Below are positions 17,943 to 26,377 of a stretch of DNA of 64,000 bases, one piece after another. The stretch is from Streptomyces sp. NBC_00569 (GTDB taxonomy: Bacteria; Actinomycetota; Actinomycetes; Streptomycetales; Streptomycetaceae), in NCBI RefSeq assembly GCF_036345255.1, contig NZ_CP107783.1, positions 2,356,001 through 2,420,000 of the forward strand, given 5' to 3'. The position numbers and the translations under genes were made by a program. Within the stretch, counting starts at the first letter, position 1, and each line of letters begins with the position of its first letter. Below the pieces are notes generated by a model. The model had not been told where the DNA came from and ran no database searches. It was given only the letters and a program-made list of their open reading frames with translations.

Positions 17943-18400
17943 ATGCTTGGATGGGCACGTTGATCGCGCTCTGCGCGCTCGCCCTCTCGGCCGCCACCGC
18001 GTACATCCAGCATCGCGCCCGCAAACGCGAGACGCTCGGCGCCGACGTGACCGCCTACTTCCACCGTACTTCGGACTTCGCGAGGATAAAGCTGTTCGAT
18101 GGCACAGTCCGGCAGGCCGGGTACCACCTGGTCATCTGGAATCACGGCCCCGCGCCGGCCGAGCGGGTTCACCTGGCGGTCGCGGACATCGAGGGTGCCG
18201 CGGTAGAGCTGGCGGACTGCCCGCCGGACGAGTTTCCGCTCCAGCGGCTAGACAAGGGCGCCCGCTATCCAGTGCCGTGGATTCCGGTGTCGGACACCCA
18301 TCGCGGCGCCCGGCGCTTCAACGTCCACCTGCGGTGGCAGGACGGGAACGGAACGCAGGAGCGGGTCTTGCCGATGCGGCGGGGCCAGACAAACGTGTGA
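17939..18400 (+). CDS. Small membrane-anchored partner of the SAMD9-like gene, 153 aa
   Basis: The start is TTG at 17939, overlapping the preceding TGA (TTGA), with AAGGGAAG upstream; ATG 17951 in the same frame is an alternative. Residues about 5 to 24 (MGTLIALCALALSAATAYI) form one membrane segment followed by HRARKRE, so the rest is probably cytoplasmic by the positive-inside rule. The remaining 120 residues look like a beta-sandwich, with GYHLVIWNHGPAPAERVHL and later VHLRWQDGNG strands. I do not recognise a named family. The overlap means tight translational coupling and suggests the two proteins work together, for example by placing the large NTPase at the membrane or acting as its membrane effector. 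Confidence 0.7.
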   Translation: MNAWMGTLIALCALALSAATAYIQHRARKRETLGADVTAYFHRTSDFARIKLFDGTVRQAGYHLVIWNHGPAPAERVHLAVADIEGAAVELADCPPDEFPLQRLDKGARYPVPWIPVSDTHRGARRFNVHLRWQDGNGTQERVLPMRRGQTNV

Positions 18401-18624
18401 CGCGCCGTGGCGCGCTGGTGCGGGGCAGCTCGGGCCGGTGGACGGAGCGTCACTACCAGGCAAGCCTGCGCACGACGTGTACGGGGATTGTCCAGCCCGC
18501 GCCGGGGCCAGCACTTCCTTCGCCGGTTCGCAAGCTGTCCCCGAGCGCACTTTTGCCACGCCCATGCCAACATCACGCCCTGGCTGGCTCGGCGGCGTCC
18601 CACACAACTTGCGGGTGCCGAATA

Positions 18625-19820
18625 CCTGTACCGTTCGGAAACTCATCGCCCCTGGTCAGGCTGCGTGTCTGTACTCGTTGATCACGCCGCCGAGTATTCG
18701 GGTGCGTAGAACCCGGTGAACGGACGGAGCGGCCATGGGCGTCGGGTGCTCCAGGGCGAGGGGAGGGAGCTGTCGGCGAGCTTGGTGGGGGCGATGACCG
18801 TTGTAATGCCGGACGTACTCATCGAGGACGTGCTGGGCGTGGAACTCGTTCCAGATCAAGAGGTGGTCGAGGACCTCGCGCCGCAGCGTGCCGATGACCC
18901 GTTCGCAGTGGGCGTTCATCCGAGGGGCCCGCGGCGCGCTCCTCACAACCTGGATGTCGTCGGCCGAGAAGACCGCGTCGAAGGACTCGGTGTACTTCGC
19001 GTCCCGGTCTCGGAGCAAGAAACGCAGCGATTCTGCCCGCGTACCCAATTTGACGGCAAGGTTTCTCGCCTGTTGCACCGTCCAGGGCCCGTTGGGATGG
19101 GCAGTCACTCCCGCGATGTGTAGCCGGCGTGTGCCGTGCTCGAGGAACACGAGCGCGTACACCCGGCGCAGATCGACCAGGTCGATATGGACGAAGTCGC
19201 AGGCGATGATCCCCTCGGCTTGCGCGGTCAGGAACTCGCGCCACGTCGGGCCGCTGCGGCGTGGGGCTGGATCAATGCCCGCTGCGGTGAGGATCTCCCA
19301 GACCGTCGTCGATCCGACCGGGTGTCCGAGCCGGACGAGTTCCCCCTGGATCCGTCGGCAGCCCCAGGCCGGATTCTCCTTGGCGAGCTGCAGCACCAGA
19401 GCCTTCACCGCACTCGCGGTCGACGGTCGACCGGGCCTGCTCCGGCACTTGCTGTAGTCCCACCTCAGGGCGATCAGCCTGCGGTGCCACGCCAGCAGCG
19501 TCGTGGGCGCCACCGGGAACACCTGCGCCCACCGGCGCCGCGGAATCAGCGAGGACAGCCCTGCGAACCACAGCCGATCCGCCAGCTCGTAGCGAACCGG
19601 CTTCGTGAGCTGCCTGCGCAGCACCGCGTTCTCGTGCCGCAGCACCAGCAATTCCGCGTCCTTGGCCACGTCCCGGCGCAGCAGCACCGCCGCGGCTGCC
19701 AGCAGCTTCCGCGCCACCTGGTACACCAGTGAAACGATCACCCGGACAGGTTTCCAGCAGACAGTGATGCCGCGCCAGACCGCCTCCGAGCAGTAGCGAT
19801 GAGTTTCCGAACGGCACAGG
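18625..19820 (-). mobile_element. Integrase-type insertion sequence, about 1.2 kb, apparently intact
   Basis: The ends are 25-bp inverted repeats with a single mismatch: 18625..18649 (CCTGTACCGTTCGG at its outer end) and 19796..19820 (reverse complement beginning CCTGTGCCGTTCGG). They enclose one transposase gene on the minus strand. No target-site duplication is obvious. The element sits between the SAMD9-like operon and an IS256 fragment. The preceding span 18401..18624 contains no recognisable gene. Confidence 0.8.
18656..19741 (-). CDS. IS3/IS481-type transposase with rve integrase core, 361 aa
   Basis: The protein has the N-terminal ELLVLRHENAVLRRQL motif, the arginine-rich linker with RPGRPSTASAVKALVLQLA, and a complete rve core. 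The catalytic triad is visible as Asp in ACDFVHID, Asp in RDRDAKYTES and Glu in AHCERVIGTLRR. The tail ends RILGGVINEYRHAA. The open frame extends past the inverted repeat to 19927, but that part is outside the element; the GTG at 19741 (VIVSLVYQVARKLL) is the first start well inside it. The gene seems intact, unlike its relatives at 1566 and 20276. It cuts the DNA strand ends of its own element and joins them to a new site. Confidence 0.82.
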   Translation of the reverse strand: MIVSLVYQVARKLLAAAAVLLRRDVAKDAELLVLRHENAVLRRQLTKPVRYELADRLWFAGLSSLIPRRRWAQVFPVAPTTLLAWHRRLIALRWDYSKCRSRPGRPSTASAVKALVLQLAKENPAWGCRRIQGELVRLGHPVGSTTVWEILTAAGIDPAPRRSGPTWREFLTAQAEGIIACDFVHIDLVDLRRVYALVFLEHGTRRLHIAGVTAHPNGPWTVQQARNLAVKLGTRAESLRFLLRDRDAKYTESFDAVFSADDIQVVRSAPRAPRMNAHCERVIGTLRREVLDHLLIWNEFHAQHVLDEYVRHYNGHRPHQARRQLPPLALEHPTPMAAPSVHRVLRTRILGGVINEYRHAA

Positions 19821-19909
19821 GTAACAGCGATCTCTATGTAGCCCCTGGTCATGAGGCGGCCATCGCGCAACTTTCCGAGTAGAAGAGGCTTGTTGAGAGA
19901 GGTGACACG

Positions 19910-20044
19910 ATGGGCTTGCCCCAACATGACTTACTCCGGCTGATGGAGTCACTGCGTACGGCGGACGGAATCGAGCTGATCCGGGTTCTGGCCCAGCGGA
20001 ACCTGCAGGAGCGCATAGAGGCCGAGGCCACCGCCATGACGTAG
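19910..20044 (+). pseudogene. IS256-family (mutator) transposase, N-terminal fragment
   Basis: A 44-codon frame reads MGLPQHDLLRLMESLRTADG and then IELIRVLAQRNLQERIEAEA before a TAG. This matches the conserved first segment of IS256-type transposases of actinobacteria. The next expected block (the ERTDxRNG-like region) is absent, so only the first part of the element survived. AGAGGTGACACG just upstream retains a ribosome-binding site. Confidence 0.6.
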
Positions 20045-20109
20045 TTACGGCTGCCACCCGCGAGCCTGGACACCGGCCCTGCGCTTGCCGAGAACTTCGT
20101 CCGCGCCGG

Positions 20110-20177
20110 TCACGCGGCATGTTCGTATTCGTGGAGAATGCCGCCGAGGCGTTGGCGTTTCCGTATGTCGAGGTAGG
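20110..20177 (-). pseudogene. Tail of an integrase-type transposase
   Basis: The minus strand reads DIRKRQRLGGILHEYEHAA and a TGA at 20110. This is the typical last 20 residues of the same transposase family as the copy ending at 21368 (there IRRRDRLGGVIHEYRNAA). Only this tail is left. It faces away from that copy, so two related elements once lay in opposite directions, or one end was inverted. Confidence 0.5.
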
Positions 20178-20275
20178 CTATCTGCTCCGAGTCAGCGAGC
20201 GGGACAGTGCGCCTGCCGAGAATGCCGTCCGTGCAGCTCAGGGGTCTGTGCGGTGCTGCGACATGATGAGCACTT

Positions 20276-21368
20276 GTGTTGCTTCGTCTCGCCTACCTGA
20301 CCCTCACCAACGCGTTCGCCATGCTGCGACTGCTACCGATGAGCGACCGCGACAAGGACGCGGAGATCCTTGCCCTGCGCCACCAGATCACGGTCCCCAA
20401 ACGGCAACTCGGCACGGACTGAGTGGAGTTCACTTCGGAAGACCGAGGCTTCCTCGCCGCTCTGCTGATGCCGCTCCCGCGCCAGGCTCTGCGCCGGCTC
20501 CGGCTGCTGGTCCAACCCGACACCGTGCTGCGCTGGCACCGCAACCTGATCAAGCAGCGCCACCCCCACACCTGCCGGCCGAAGAGGCCAGGCCGCCCAC
20601 CCACCGTTCGCCCGATCCGCACGCTGATCCTGCGCCTGGTCCGGGAGAACCCCTCGTGGGGCTACCGCAGGGTGCACGGCAAATCGCCACACTCGGCATC
20701 AAGGTCGCCGCCTCCACCGTCTGAGAGATCCTCAGAGTCGAAGGCATCAACCCCGCACCCGACCGCAGCGCCACCACCTGGGCCGACTTCCTGCACTCCC
20801 AAGCCGAGGCCCTCCTGGCCTGCGACTTCATCGAAACCATCACCCTGACCGGCAAGCGCCAGTACATCCTCGCGGTCATCGAGCACACCACCCGCCGCAT
20901 CCGGATCTCGGGCACCACCGCCCAACCCACCGCACCATGCATGACCCAGGCCACCCGGAACCTGGCCATGGACCTCGAGGACACGGGAACCAGCACCATG
21001 CACCTCATCCGGTCCGGGACGCGAAATCCCCTGTTCTCTTCGACCAGATCCCGTGCGACGCCAACATCCAGACCGTGCTCACCGGCGTCCGGATACCACG
21101 CATGAACGCCATCACCGAGCGCTGAGTCCAGACCCGCCGCCACGAACTCCTGGACCACACCCTGATCTGGAACGAGCACCACCTGCGGCACGCCCTTCGC
21201 CAGTTCGAACTCCATCACAATGCTCACCGGCCCCACCAAGCGATGAACCAGGCGGCGCCACTGCGCGCGCCACCGAACCAATCACCGATCCGGACAAATG
21301 CCGGTCTCGACATACGCCGCCGAGACCGGCTCGGCGGAGTGATCCACGAGTACCGGAATGCCGCCTGA
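20276..21368 (+). pseudogene. Degenerate integrase-type transposase with several stops and frameshifts
   Basis: A GTG at 20276 opens LLRLAYLTLTNAFAMLRLL. The recognisable transposase follows: DAEILALRHQITV, then an in-frame TGA, QALRRLRLLVQPDTVLRWHR, and ENPSWGYRRVHG. Next comes a frame change to VAASTV, a stop, and ILRVEGINPAPDRS. The core gives ACDFIETITLTGKRQYIL (first Asp) but the second Asp and Glu regions are broken by further shifts and stops. The end reads RLGGVIHEYRNAA. At least two stops and two frameshifts show the gene is long dead. Confidence 0.75.
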
Positions 21369-21842
21369 CCTGGGCGGATGCGGTATTCGGCAGCCGCACT
21401 GTGGCAGACCATCGGCTTCCGGCACTCCGAGGACGACGTCTACCCGCTCGACACCCCAACCGACGCGACAAGCGCACCCGGCCGGAAACGTTTCCCCACA
21501 CGTCCGAGCCCAATCCGCGCACCCGCTCCCACCGTCGCAGCATCTCCCAACCGCGTTCAACGTCTCGATGCCGCGCACAACGGCCGGGACAGAAATCTGG
21601 CATATGGGGTCCCTGAAATCGGACATGGGGCCAAGATTTCGCATGGCCCCATAACGTCGGTTCCGGTTACGGGGACGCCGCTCCCAGCCCCGCTCCCACT
21701 GGGAGCGAGTGTGACCTGCGCGAAGAGCGCAAGCCCATACCCGTAAGACCCCCCGAACGACGGGGAGCCTGCGGTCACAAAACGGGCACGGATGCGAACG
21801 CGTGGCCAAGAAATCGAATATGGGGCCAGTGGCCCGAGTGGG
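21369..21842. other. Intergenic stretch with repeated GGGGCC boxes
   Basis: No gene supported. Between 21600 and 21655 there is ATATGGGGTCC, then ATGGGGCCA and its inverted copy TGGCCCCAT separated by 10 bases. A further ATATGGGGCCA lies near 21811. Such clustered boxes are reminiscent of IS21-type element ends, but no istA or istB sequence is present. GGGAGC/GCTCCC hairpins also occur around 21690 to 21715. Confidence 0.35.
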
Positions 21843-21885
21843 AGCAATCCGTAATGGGGACTGGGAGGGAGCGTGCTCCCTCCCA
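21843..21885 (+). repeat. Right copy of the 43-bp imperfect direct repeat (partner 541..583)
   Basis: The copy contains CAATCCGT, GGACTGGGAGGGAGCG and TGCTCCCT. Its core is the dyad AGGGAGC-GT-GCTCCCT. It lies about 90 bp beyond the 3' end of the tRNA-Pro gene. Identity with the left copy is about 36 of 43 positions. Confidence 0.6.
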
Positions 21886-21915
21886 TCGCTCCCAGGGAGC
21901 GGGCCCCGGGAACAG

Positions 21916-21942
21916 AAAAAGGGCCGTTCGAAAACGGCCCTT
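21916..21942 (-). terminator. Intrinsic terminator of tRNA-Pro
   Basis: AAGGGCCGTT at 21919..21928 pairs perfectly with AACGGCCCTT at 21933..21942 across a CGAA loop. On the minus strand the hairpin is followed by a run of T (AAAAA at 21916..21920 on the plus strand). It lies 30 bp downstream of the tRNA 3' end. Confidence 0.88.
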
Positions 21943-21971
21943 CACCTGCGACGTTCGATACGTTCGAACTG

Positions 21972-22045
<74 letters not shown>

Positions 22046-22158
22046 GTGCTCGTCTGACCTGGGCTTTCCCCTGGCCGAACGCGCAGAGAAACCATACCGC
22101 ACTCGGGGCCGTGGTCGCGCACCCCTTTCTTCCGCGGTCGGCGCGCGGCAGGTCACTC

Positions 22159-22189
22159 TTGACCTCAAGTTGACTTGAGGTTGCACGCT
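22159..22189 (+). promoter_or_regulatory. SoxR/MerR-type promoter of the transketolase genes
   Basis: A perfect dyad ACCTCAAGTTGACTTGAGGT spans 22162..22181. It differs at one central base from the classical SoxR box CCTCAAGTTAACTTGAGG. It begins inside a -35 box TTGACC (22159..22164), and 19 bp further is CACGCT (22184..22189), a -10 of the kind seen at MerR-class promoters with a long spacer. A transcript starting 7 bases later would begin at the ATG at 22196, giving a leaderless mRNA. Confidence 0.75.
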
Positions 22190-22195
22190 CCTGTC

Positions 22196-22909
22196 ATGAC
22201 AACGACAGCGGCACGTACAGCGACGGCCTCCTACTCTTACGAAGATCTTCCGGCCCTCATGGCCCGCATGACCGGCGACGAGAAGCACGGCCCCGCGGCG
22301 ACCTCCACCCTCGATGTCCTGTGGGTGCTCTACGACCTCGTGCTGCGGGTGACGCCCGACGGTGTCCGGGATCCGGAACGTGACCGGTTCCTGCTGTCCA
22401 AGGGCCACGGCCCCATGGCGTACTACGCGGTGCTCGCCGCGAAGGGGTTCGTGCCGGTGGAGTGGCTGCCCGGCTTCGGGTCGTACGACTCCCCGCTCGG
22501 ACACCACCCGGACCGCATCCTCGTCCCCGGCGTGGAGATCGCGAGCGGGAGCCTGGGACACGGGCTGCCGATCGCCGTCGGGACCACACTCGGACTACGC
22601 GCGCAAGGCCTCGCGGGGCCGGCGGTCTGGACGCTGATCGGGGATGCCGAGCTGGACGAGGGCAGCAACCACGAGGCCATCGCCTTCGCGGGGCCCGCCG
22701 CCCTCGACCGGCTGCACACCGTCGTCGTCGACAATTCCTCGGCCAGCCACGCCCGGCCCGGCGGCATCGCCGCCCGCTTCGAGGCGGCCGGCTGGTCCGC
22801 CGCGACCGTCGACGGACGCGATCACGAGGCCCTGTACGAGGCCTTCACCACGCCGCACCCCGGAAAGCCTCGCGTGATCGTCGCCCGCGTGGAGCCCAAG
22901 AACGCCTGA
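22196..22909 (+). CDS. Transketolase, N-terminal (thiamine diphosphate-binding) subunit
   Basis: The 237-residue protein matches the first half of transketolase: SKGHGPMAYYAVL, GSLGHGLPIAVG, and the thiamine diphosphate/Mg motif GDAELDEGSNHEA with the following N of VVVDNSSASH. It transfers two-carbon ketol units in the pentose phosphate pathway or a related sugar route, together with the C-terminal subunit encoded 65 bp downstream. The ATG at 22196 lacks a ribosome-binding site but fits the predicted transcription start, so I take it as leaderless. The SoxR-type box in its promoter suggests induction by redox-active compounds. Catabolic or antibiotic-precursor variants of split transketolase are also common in actinobacteria. 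Confidence 0.85.
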   Translation: MTTTAARTATASYSYEDLPALMARMTGDEKHGPAATSTLDVLWVLYDLVLRVTPDGVRDPERDRFLLSKGHGPMAYYAVLAAKGFVPVEWLPGFGSYDSPLGHHPDRILVPGVEIASGSLGHGLPIAVGTTLGLRAQGLAGPAVWTLIGDAELDEGSNHEAIAFAGPAALDRLHTVVVDNSSASHARPGGIAARFEAAGWSAATVDGRDHEALYEAFTTPHPGKPRVIVARVEPKNA

Positions 22910-22974
22910 CTCGCACCGTCCCTCGCTCCTGCTCTCGCTTTCTGCTCTCACTTCCCAGGAAGGACCCCCACGTC

Positions 22975-23889
22975 ATGGACACCATGCGTGATCGATTCGC
23001 CTCTGTCGTCTCCCGGCTGCTCGACGAGGACCCCCGGGTCGCCGTCGTCCTCGCGGAGATCGGCAGGGACCGCTTCGTGGAGGCGGAACGCCGGCACCCG
23101 GACCGGGTGATCAACGTGGGCATCAGGGAGCAGCTGCTCATCGGGACAGGGGCGGGGCTCGCGCTGACCGGGCTACGGCCCGTCATGCACACCTTCGCCA
23201 GCTTCCTGGTGGAGCGACCCTTCGAGCAGGTGAAGCTCGACCTCGGGCATCAGGACGTGGGCGGGGTCCTGGTGAGCGCCGCCGCCTCCTTCGACTGGCC
23301 CTCCGGCGGCTTCACGCACATGGCACCGGGAGACGTGGCGCTGCTCGACACCCTCGACGGCTGGACCGTGCATGTGCCGGGGCACCCGGACGAGGCCGAG
23401 ACGCTGCTGCGGCATGCGGTCGGCGCCGGTGACGACCGCGTCTACGTCCGCCTTTCGGTGCAGTCGAACAAGGAGGCACTCGCCGTCGACGGGGAGCGTT
23501 TCCTGACCGTCCGCGAAGGCCACAGCGGCGTCGTGGTCGCGGTCGGGCCGATGCTCGACGCGGTCCTCACCGCTACCGAGGGCCTCGACGTGACCGTGCT
23601 CTACGCCACCACGGTGCGGCCCTTCGACTCCGAGGCACTGCGCCGTGCCGCGGGTGCGGCCGACGCCGCCGACGTGGTGATCGTCGAGCCGTATCTGGCG
23701 GGTACATCGACGGCGGCCGCCAACGACGCGCTCGCCGATCTGCCGCACCGGGTGCTGGGGCTGGGTGTGGGCCGCCGTGAGCTGCGCCGGTACGGACAGA
23801 TCGAGGAGCACGTGGCCGCGCACGGCCTCGACCCCGCGTCCCTACGGGAGCGGATCAGTGGCTTCCTCGCTGGGCGGGCTCGGGGGTAG
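22975..23889 (+). CDS. Transketolase, C-terminal (pyrimidine-binding and C-domain) subunit
   Basis: The 304-residue protein carries the second half of transketolase: MRDRFASVVSRLLDEDPRVAVVLAEIG, then the conserved Glu in VINVGIREQ that activates thiamine diphosphate, and FASFLVERPFEQVKLDL. The C-terminal Rossmann-like domain follows from about residue 180. It should pair with the protein encoded at 22196..22909 as an alpha2-beta2 enzyme. I chose ATG 22975, preceded by GGAAGGA 14 bases upstream. Its end overlaps the convergent MFS gene by 35 bp. Separate alpha and beta genes are an alternative to single-chain transketolase and are found in many archaea and actinobacteria. Confidence 0.85.
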   Translation: MDTMRDRFASVVSRLLDEDPRVAVVLAEIGRDRFVEAERRHPDRVINVGIREQLLIGTGAGLALTGLRPVMHTFASFLVERPFEQVKLDLGHQDVGGVLVSAAASFDWPSGGFTHMAPGDVALLDTLDGWTVHVPGHPDEAETLLRHAVGAGDDRVYVRLSVQSNKEALAVDGERFLTVREGHSGVVVAVGPMLDAVLTATEGLDVTVLYATTVRPFDSEALRRAAGAADAADVVIVEPYLAGTSTAAANDALADLPHRVLGLGVGRRELRRYGQIEEHVAAHGLDPASLRERISGFLAGRARG

Positions 23890-25312
23890 AGGCGGACTTG
23901 CCCGGGTTCCGGCCCGGCACCGGCACGGTGCTGTCCACCCGTATCAGGCCCCTGATCGCGGGGACGGAGAGCAGGGCCGCCGCCACGAGGACGGTCGTGA
24001 CGCCACCGGCGAGCAGGACGTGGCGCGTGCCGAAGACTCCGGCGGCGGGGCCCGCGAGCGCCTGGCCGACCGGTGTCATCGCGAGGGAGCCCGCGACGTC
24101 GTAGGCGTGTATGCGGTTGAGGACGTCGCGCGGGACCTGGGTCTGGATGCTGGTCGCCCACATGACGCCCCAGAACGACATGCCCGTGCCCGCGACGACC
24201 GCGCCCGCCGCCATCCACTCCACGCCGAACCCTGCGCCCACCGCCGCCGGGAACAAGCTGAAGCCGAACAGGGCGACGGCGCCGGCGCGCAGCATCCGGC
24301 GGGGGCGCAGTCGCAGCGCGAAGACGCCGCCGATGACCGTGCCGAGGCCGAGCGCCGAGTTGATCAGGCCGTAAGCGCGCGGGCCGTGCTCCTGGACGAC
24401 CTGGGTGGCAATGAGCGGGACGGCCGGGCCCCAGGCGGCGATCATCAGTACGCACCAGATGGCAATGACTCCCCAGAGCCACGTGCGCGATCTGAACTCC
24501 CGCCAGCCCTCGACGAGATCGGCCCGGAACCCACTTCCGCGGATCGCCTCGGTACCGGGCTGAGCCGGCGGCAGTCGGAGCAGCAGCAGGCACAAGGCGC
24601 TCAACCCGTACGTGCCCGCGTGGGCCGCGAAGACGATGCCCGGTGAGGCGAACGCGACGAGCAGGCCGGCGACGGCAGGGCCCGCGAGCTGCGCCACGGA
24701 CTCGGCCACGCGTATCGCGCCGTTCGCCGCCTGCACGTCGGCGGCGAGGCGCGGGACGGTGCTGGCCACGCCGGGCTGGAACAGGGCGGCCGCCGCGCCG
24801 TTCACCGCGCCGATCACGCAGATCTCCCAGAGCACCACGTGCCCGGAGAAGAACATGACCGCGGCGAGGGACTGCGTGACCAGGCGCGTGACGTCGGCGC
24901 CGATCATCAGCAGTCGGGTGTTGAACCGGTCCGCGAAGACGCCGCCGAAGATGACGAGTCCGGCGAAACAGGCCACGGATGCGGCCATCGCGAGGCCGAC
25001 CGCGCCCGCGCCGTACCCGTGCTGGAGCAAGCCCGCGGCGAGCGCCACCGGCAGCATGGTGTCCCCCAGCTTGGCCACGGCACGCGCCGAGAAGAACAGC
25101 CCGAAGTCCCGCGACCAGATACCGCCGCGCGGCCGCCTCGATTCACCGGGACCAGGAGTCGACCCGCCAGACCCGCCGGCCCCGCCAGCCGAATCCCGCG
25201 GGCGCCCGCGCTCACCAGGACCAGCACCAGGACTCGACCCCCCAGTCGAATCCCCGGCCCGTTCCCGCTCCTCCCCCGACCCCCGTGGCCCTTCCTTCGA
25301 CATTCCGCCCAT
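23855..25312 (-). CDS. MFS transporter (MFS_3/enterobactin-exporter type)
   Basis: The 485-residue protein starts with about 60 disordered residues rich in Gly, Pro and Ser. About 12 membrane segments follow. The region after TM2 reads GGVFADRFNTRLLMIGADVTR, the conserved MFS GxxaDRxxRR loop. Members of this group export siderophores, macrolides or other drugs. The direction of transport and substrate cannot be read from the sequence. The start at 25312 follows GGGAGGG; the ATG three codons later is also possible. It converges on the transketolase genes. Their SoxR-type promoter makes a redox-active drug exporter tempting, but there is no shared promoter. Confidence 0.8.
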   Translation of the reverse strand: MGGMSKEGPRGSGEERERAGDSTGGSSPGAGPGERGRPRDSAGGAGGSGGSTPGPGESRRPRGGIWSRDFGLFFSARAVAKLGDTMLPVALAAGLLQHGYGAGAVGLAMAASVACFAGLVIFGGVFADRFNTRLLMIGADVTRLVTQSLAAVMFFSGHVVLWEICVIGAVNGAAAALFQPGVASTVPRLAADVQAANGAIRVAESVAQLAGPAVAGLLVAFASPGIVFAAHAGTYGLSALCLLLLRLPPAQPGTEAIRGSGFRADLVEGWREFRSRTWLWGVIAIWCVLMIAAWGPAVPLIATQVVQEHGPRAYGLINSALGLGTVIGGVFALRLRPRRMLRAGAVALFGFSLFPAAVGAGFGVEWMAAGAVVAGTGMSFWGVMWATSIQTQVPRDVLNRIHAYDVAGSLAMTPVGQALAGPAAGVFGTRHVLLAGGVTTVLVAAALLSVPAIRGLIRVDSTVPVPGRNPGKSASTPEPAQRGSH

Positions 25313-25413
25313 GCCTGCCCGTACCCTCCCCGGCGGCGCGGCGGCCCCAGCGGCTCCGCGTCCCCCACCCCTGCCGGATCATGCCACGCGGCACTGACAT
25401 CGCCCCGGGAATT

Positions 25414-25776
25414 TCAGGCCGCCGGATCCGGTGGGCCCAACTCCGGGTGGGCGTCGAGGAGTCGGCCTGGAGCGGCCTGGCGCCAGGAGTCGGTGAGGAT
25501 GTCACGCAGCTCATCACCGTCGTCGAGCGCAGCAAGCCTCACCCGCACCCACGCGAAGCCCGCCTCGTGGTCCGCGATCCAGAACTTTTTCGGCTCCGCC
25601 AGGACCAGTTCGTCGCGCTCCACCTTCGGACAGCGCACGGCGATGGAGGTCTCCTCCTCGGGCATCGTGGCGAACATCTTCCCCGCGACCCGGAACGTCG
25701 GCATGCTCCAGGCGATCTTCTCCGTCACCTCCGGCAGGGCGAGTGCGATGGAACGTACGTCGTCGGCGTCTTGCAT
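25414..25776 (-). CDS. MmcQ/YjbR family protein
   Basis: From the ATG at 25776 the 120-residue protein begins MQDADDVRSIALALPEVTEKIAW, followed by FRVAGKMFATMPEEE, FWIADHEAGFAWVRVRL and a C-terminal DILTDSWRQAAP helix. This is the compact CyaY-like fold of the MmcQ/YjbR (DUF661) family, which is often annotated as DNA-binding; its biological role is not established. The longer frame to 25824 adds an unconserved stretch. The gene appears to be a single transcription unit in a stretch with little else. Confidence 0.85.
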   Translation of the reverse strand: MQDADDVRSIALALPEVTEKIAWSMPTFRVAGKMFATMPEEETSIAVRCPKVERDELVLAEPKKFWIADHEAGFAWVRVRLAALDDGDELRDILTDSWRQAAPGRLLDAHPELGPPDPAA

Positions 25777-26278
25777 GGAAGAAACCGTAGCCAAGGCCAC
25801 TGACAACCGCCGGTCGGAGCGCATACACGAGACAGCCGACCTCTACCGACTCACCAGTTCGGGCGTGACGGGCGCCGGATCCCCGCGAACGGCTGCCGGC
25901 ATCCCGGTTCGGGCGCCACCGGCACCGGGCCTCGGCGAACGACGACCGGCCGCCCCACCCGTTCAAGTACCCCCGGCACCGGGCACCCGGTCCCCGCGGA
26001 CAACGCACATCCGGCCACCAATTCGGGCGCGACCAGCACCGGGCTGGCGCCCCGCGAACGACGATCAACCGCTCCACCGGCCCCCGCGATCGACAGCCCT
26101 CTTCACCGGTTCAACGGCGGCAGTCACCCGCTCCCCCGTGAGGCAACCGCCCCCGGCCCCCCGCGGGGCGACTGCCGCCGGTTCCCCCGCGATTCGCGGC
26201 GCCCCCTCCGCGCCCCTCACCCCGCCCCGCCCCATTGACCCCCCTCCGCTCGGAACCTACGCTGAGCGACGCCATCGG
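25777..26278. other. Low-complexity GC-rich intergenic stretch
   Basis: About 500 bp rich in CCGG, GGGCACC and CGGGC tracts (for example around 25870 to 26050). Open frames on both strands are proline- and arginine-rich and I see no gene. Near 25900 to 26050 short imperfect repeats of GGCACCGGG recur. The promoter of the large gene at 26378 lies at the right edge. Confidence 0.45.
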
Positions 26279-26290
26279 GAAAGCGCTTTC
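26279..26290. promoter_or_regulatory. LacI-type operator GAAAGCGCTTTC
   Basis: A perfect 12-bp palindrome with central CG lies 88 bp upstream of the ATG at 26378. The same palindrome, extended to 16 bp, lies upstream of the ABC transporter operon at 34892..34907. The form matches operators of LacI-family regulators. The candidate protein is encoded at 36445..37494. Confidence 0.65.
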
Positions 26291-26377
26291 TAAGCTTCGG
26301 CTTCCAGGCGTTCCGGCATTCCCGCAGCACTCACCGCACGCCCGAGTCGGCCACCGGCCAACAGCCAAGGGAGCGCC

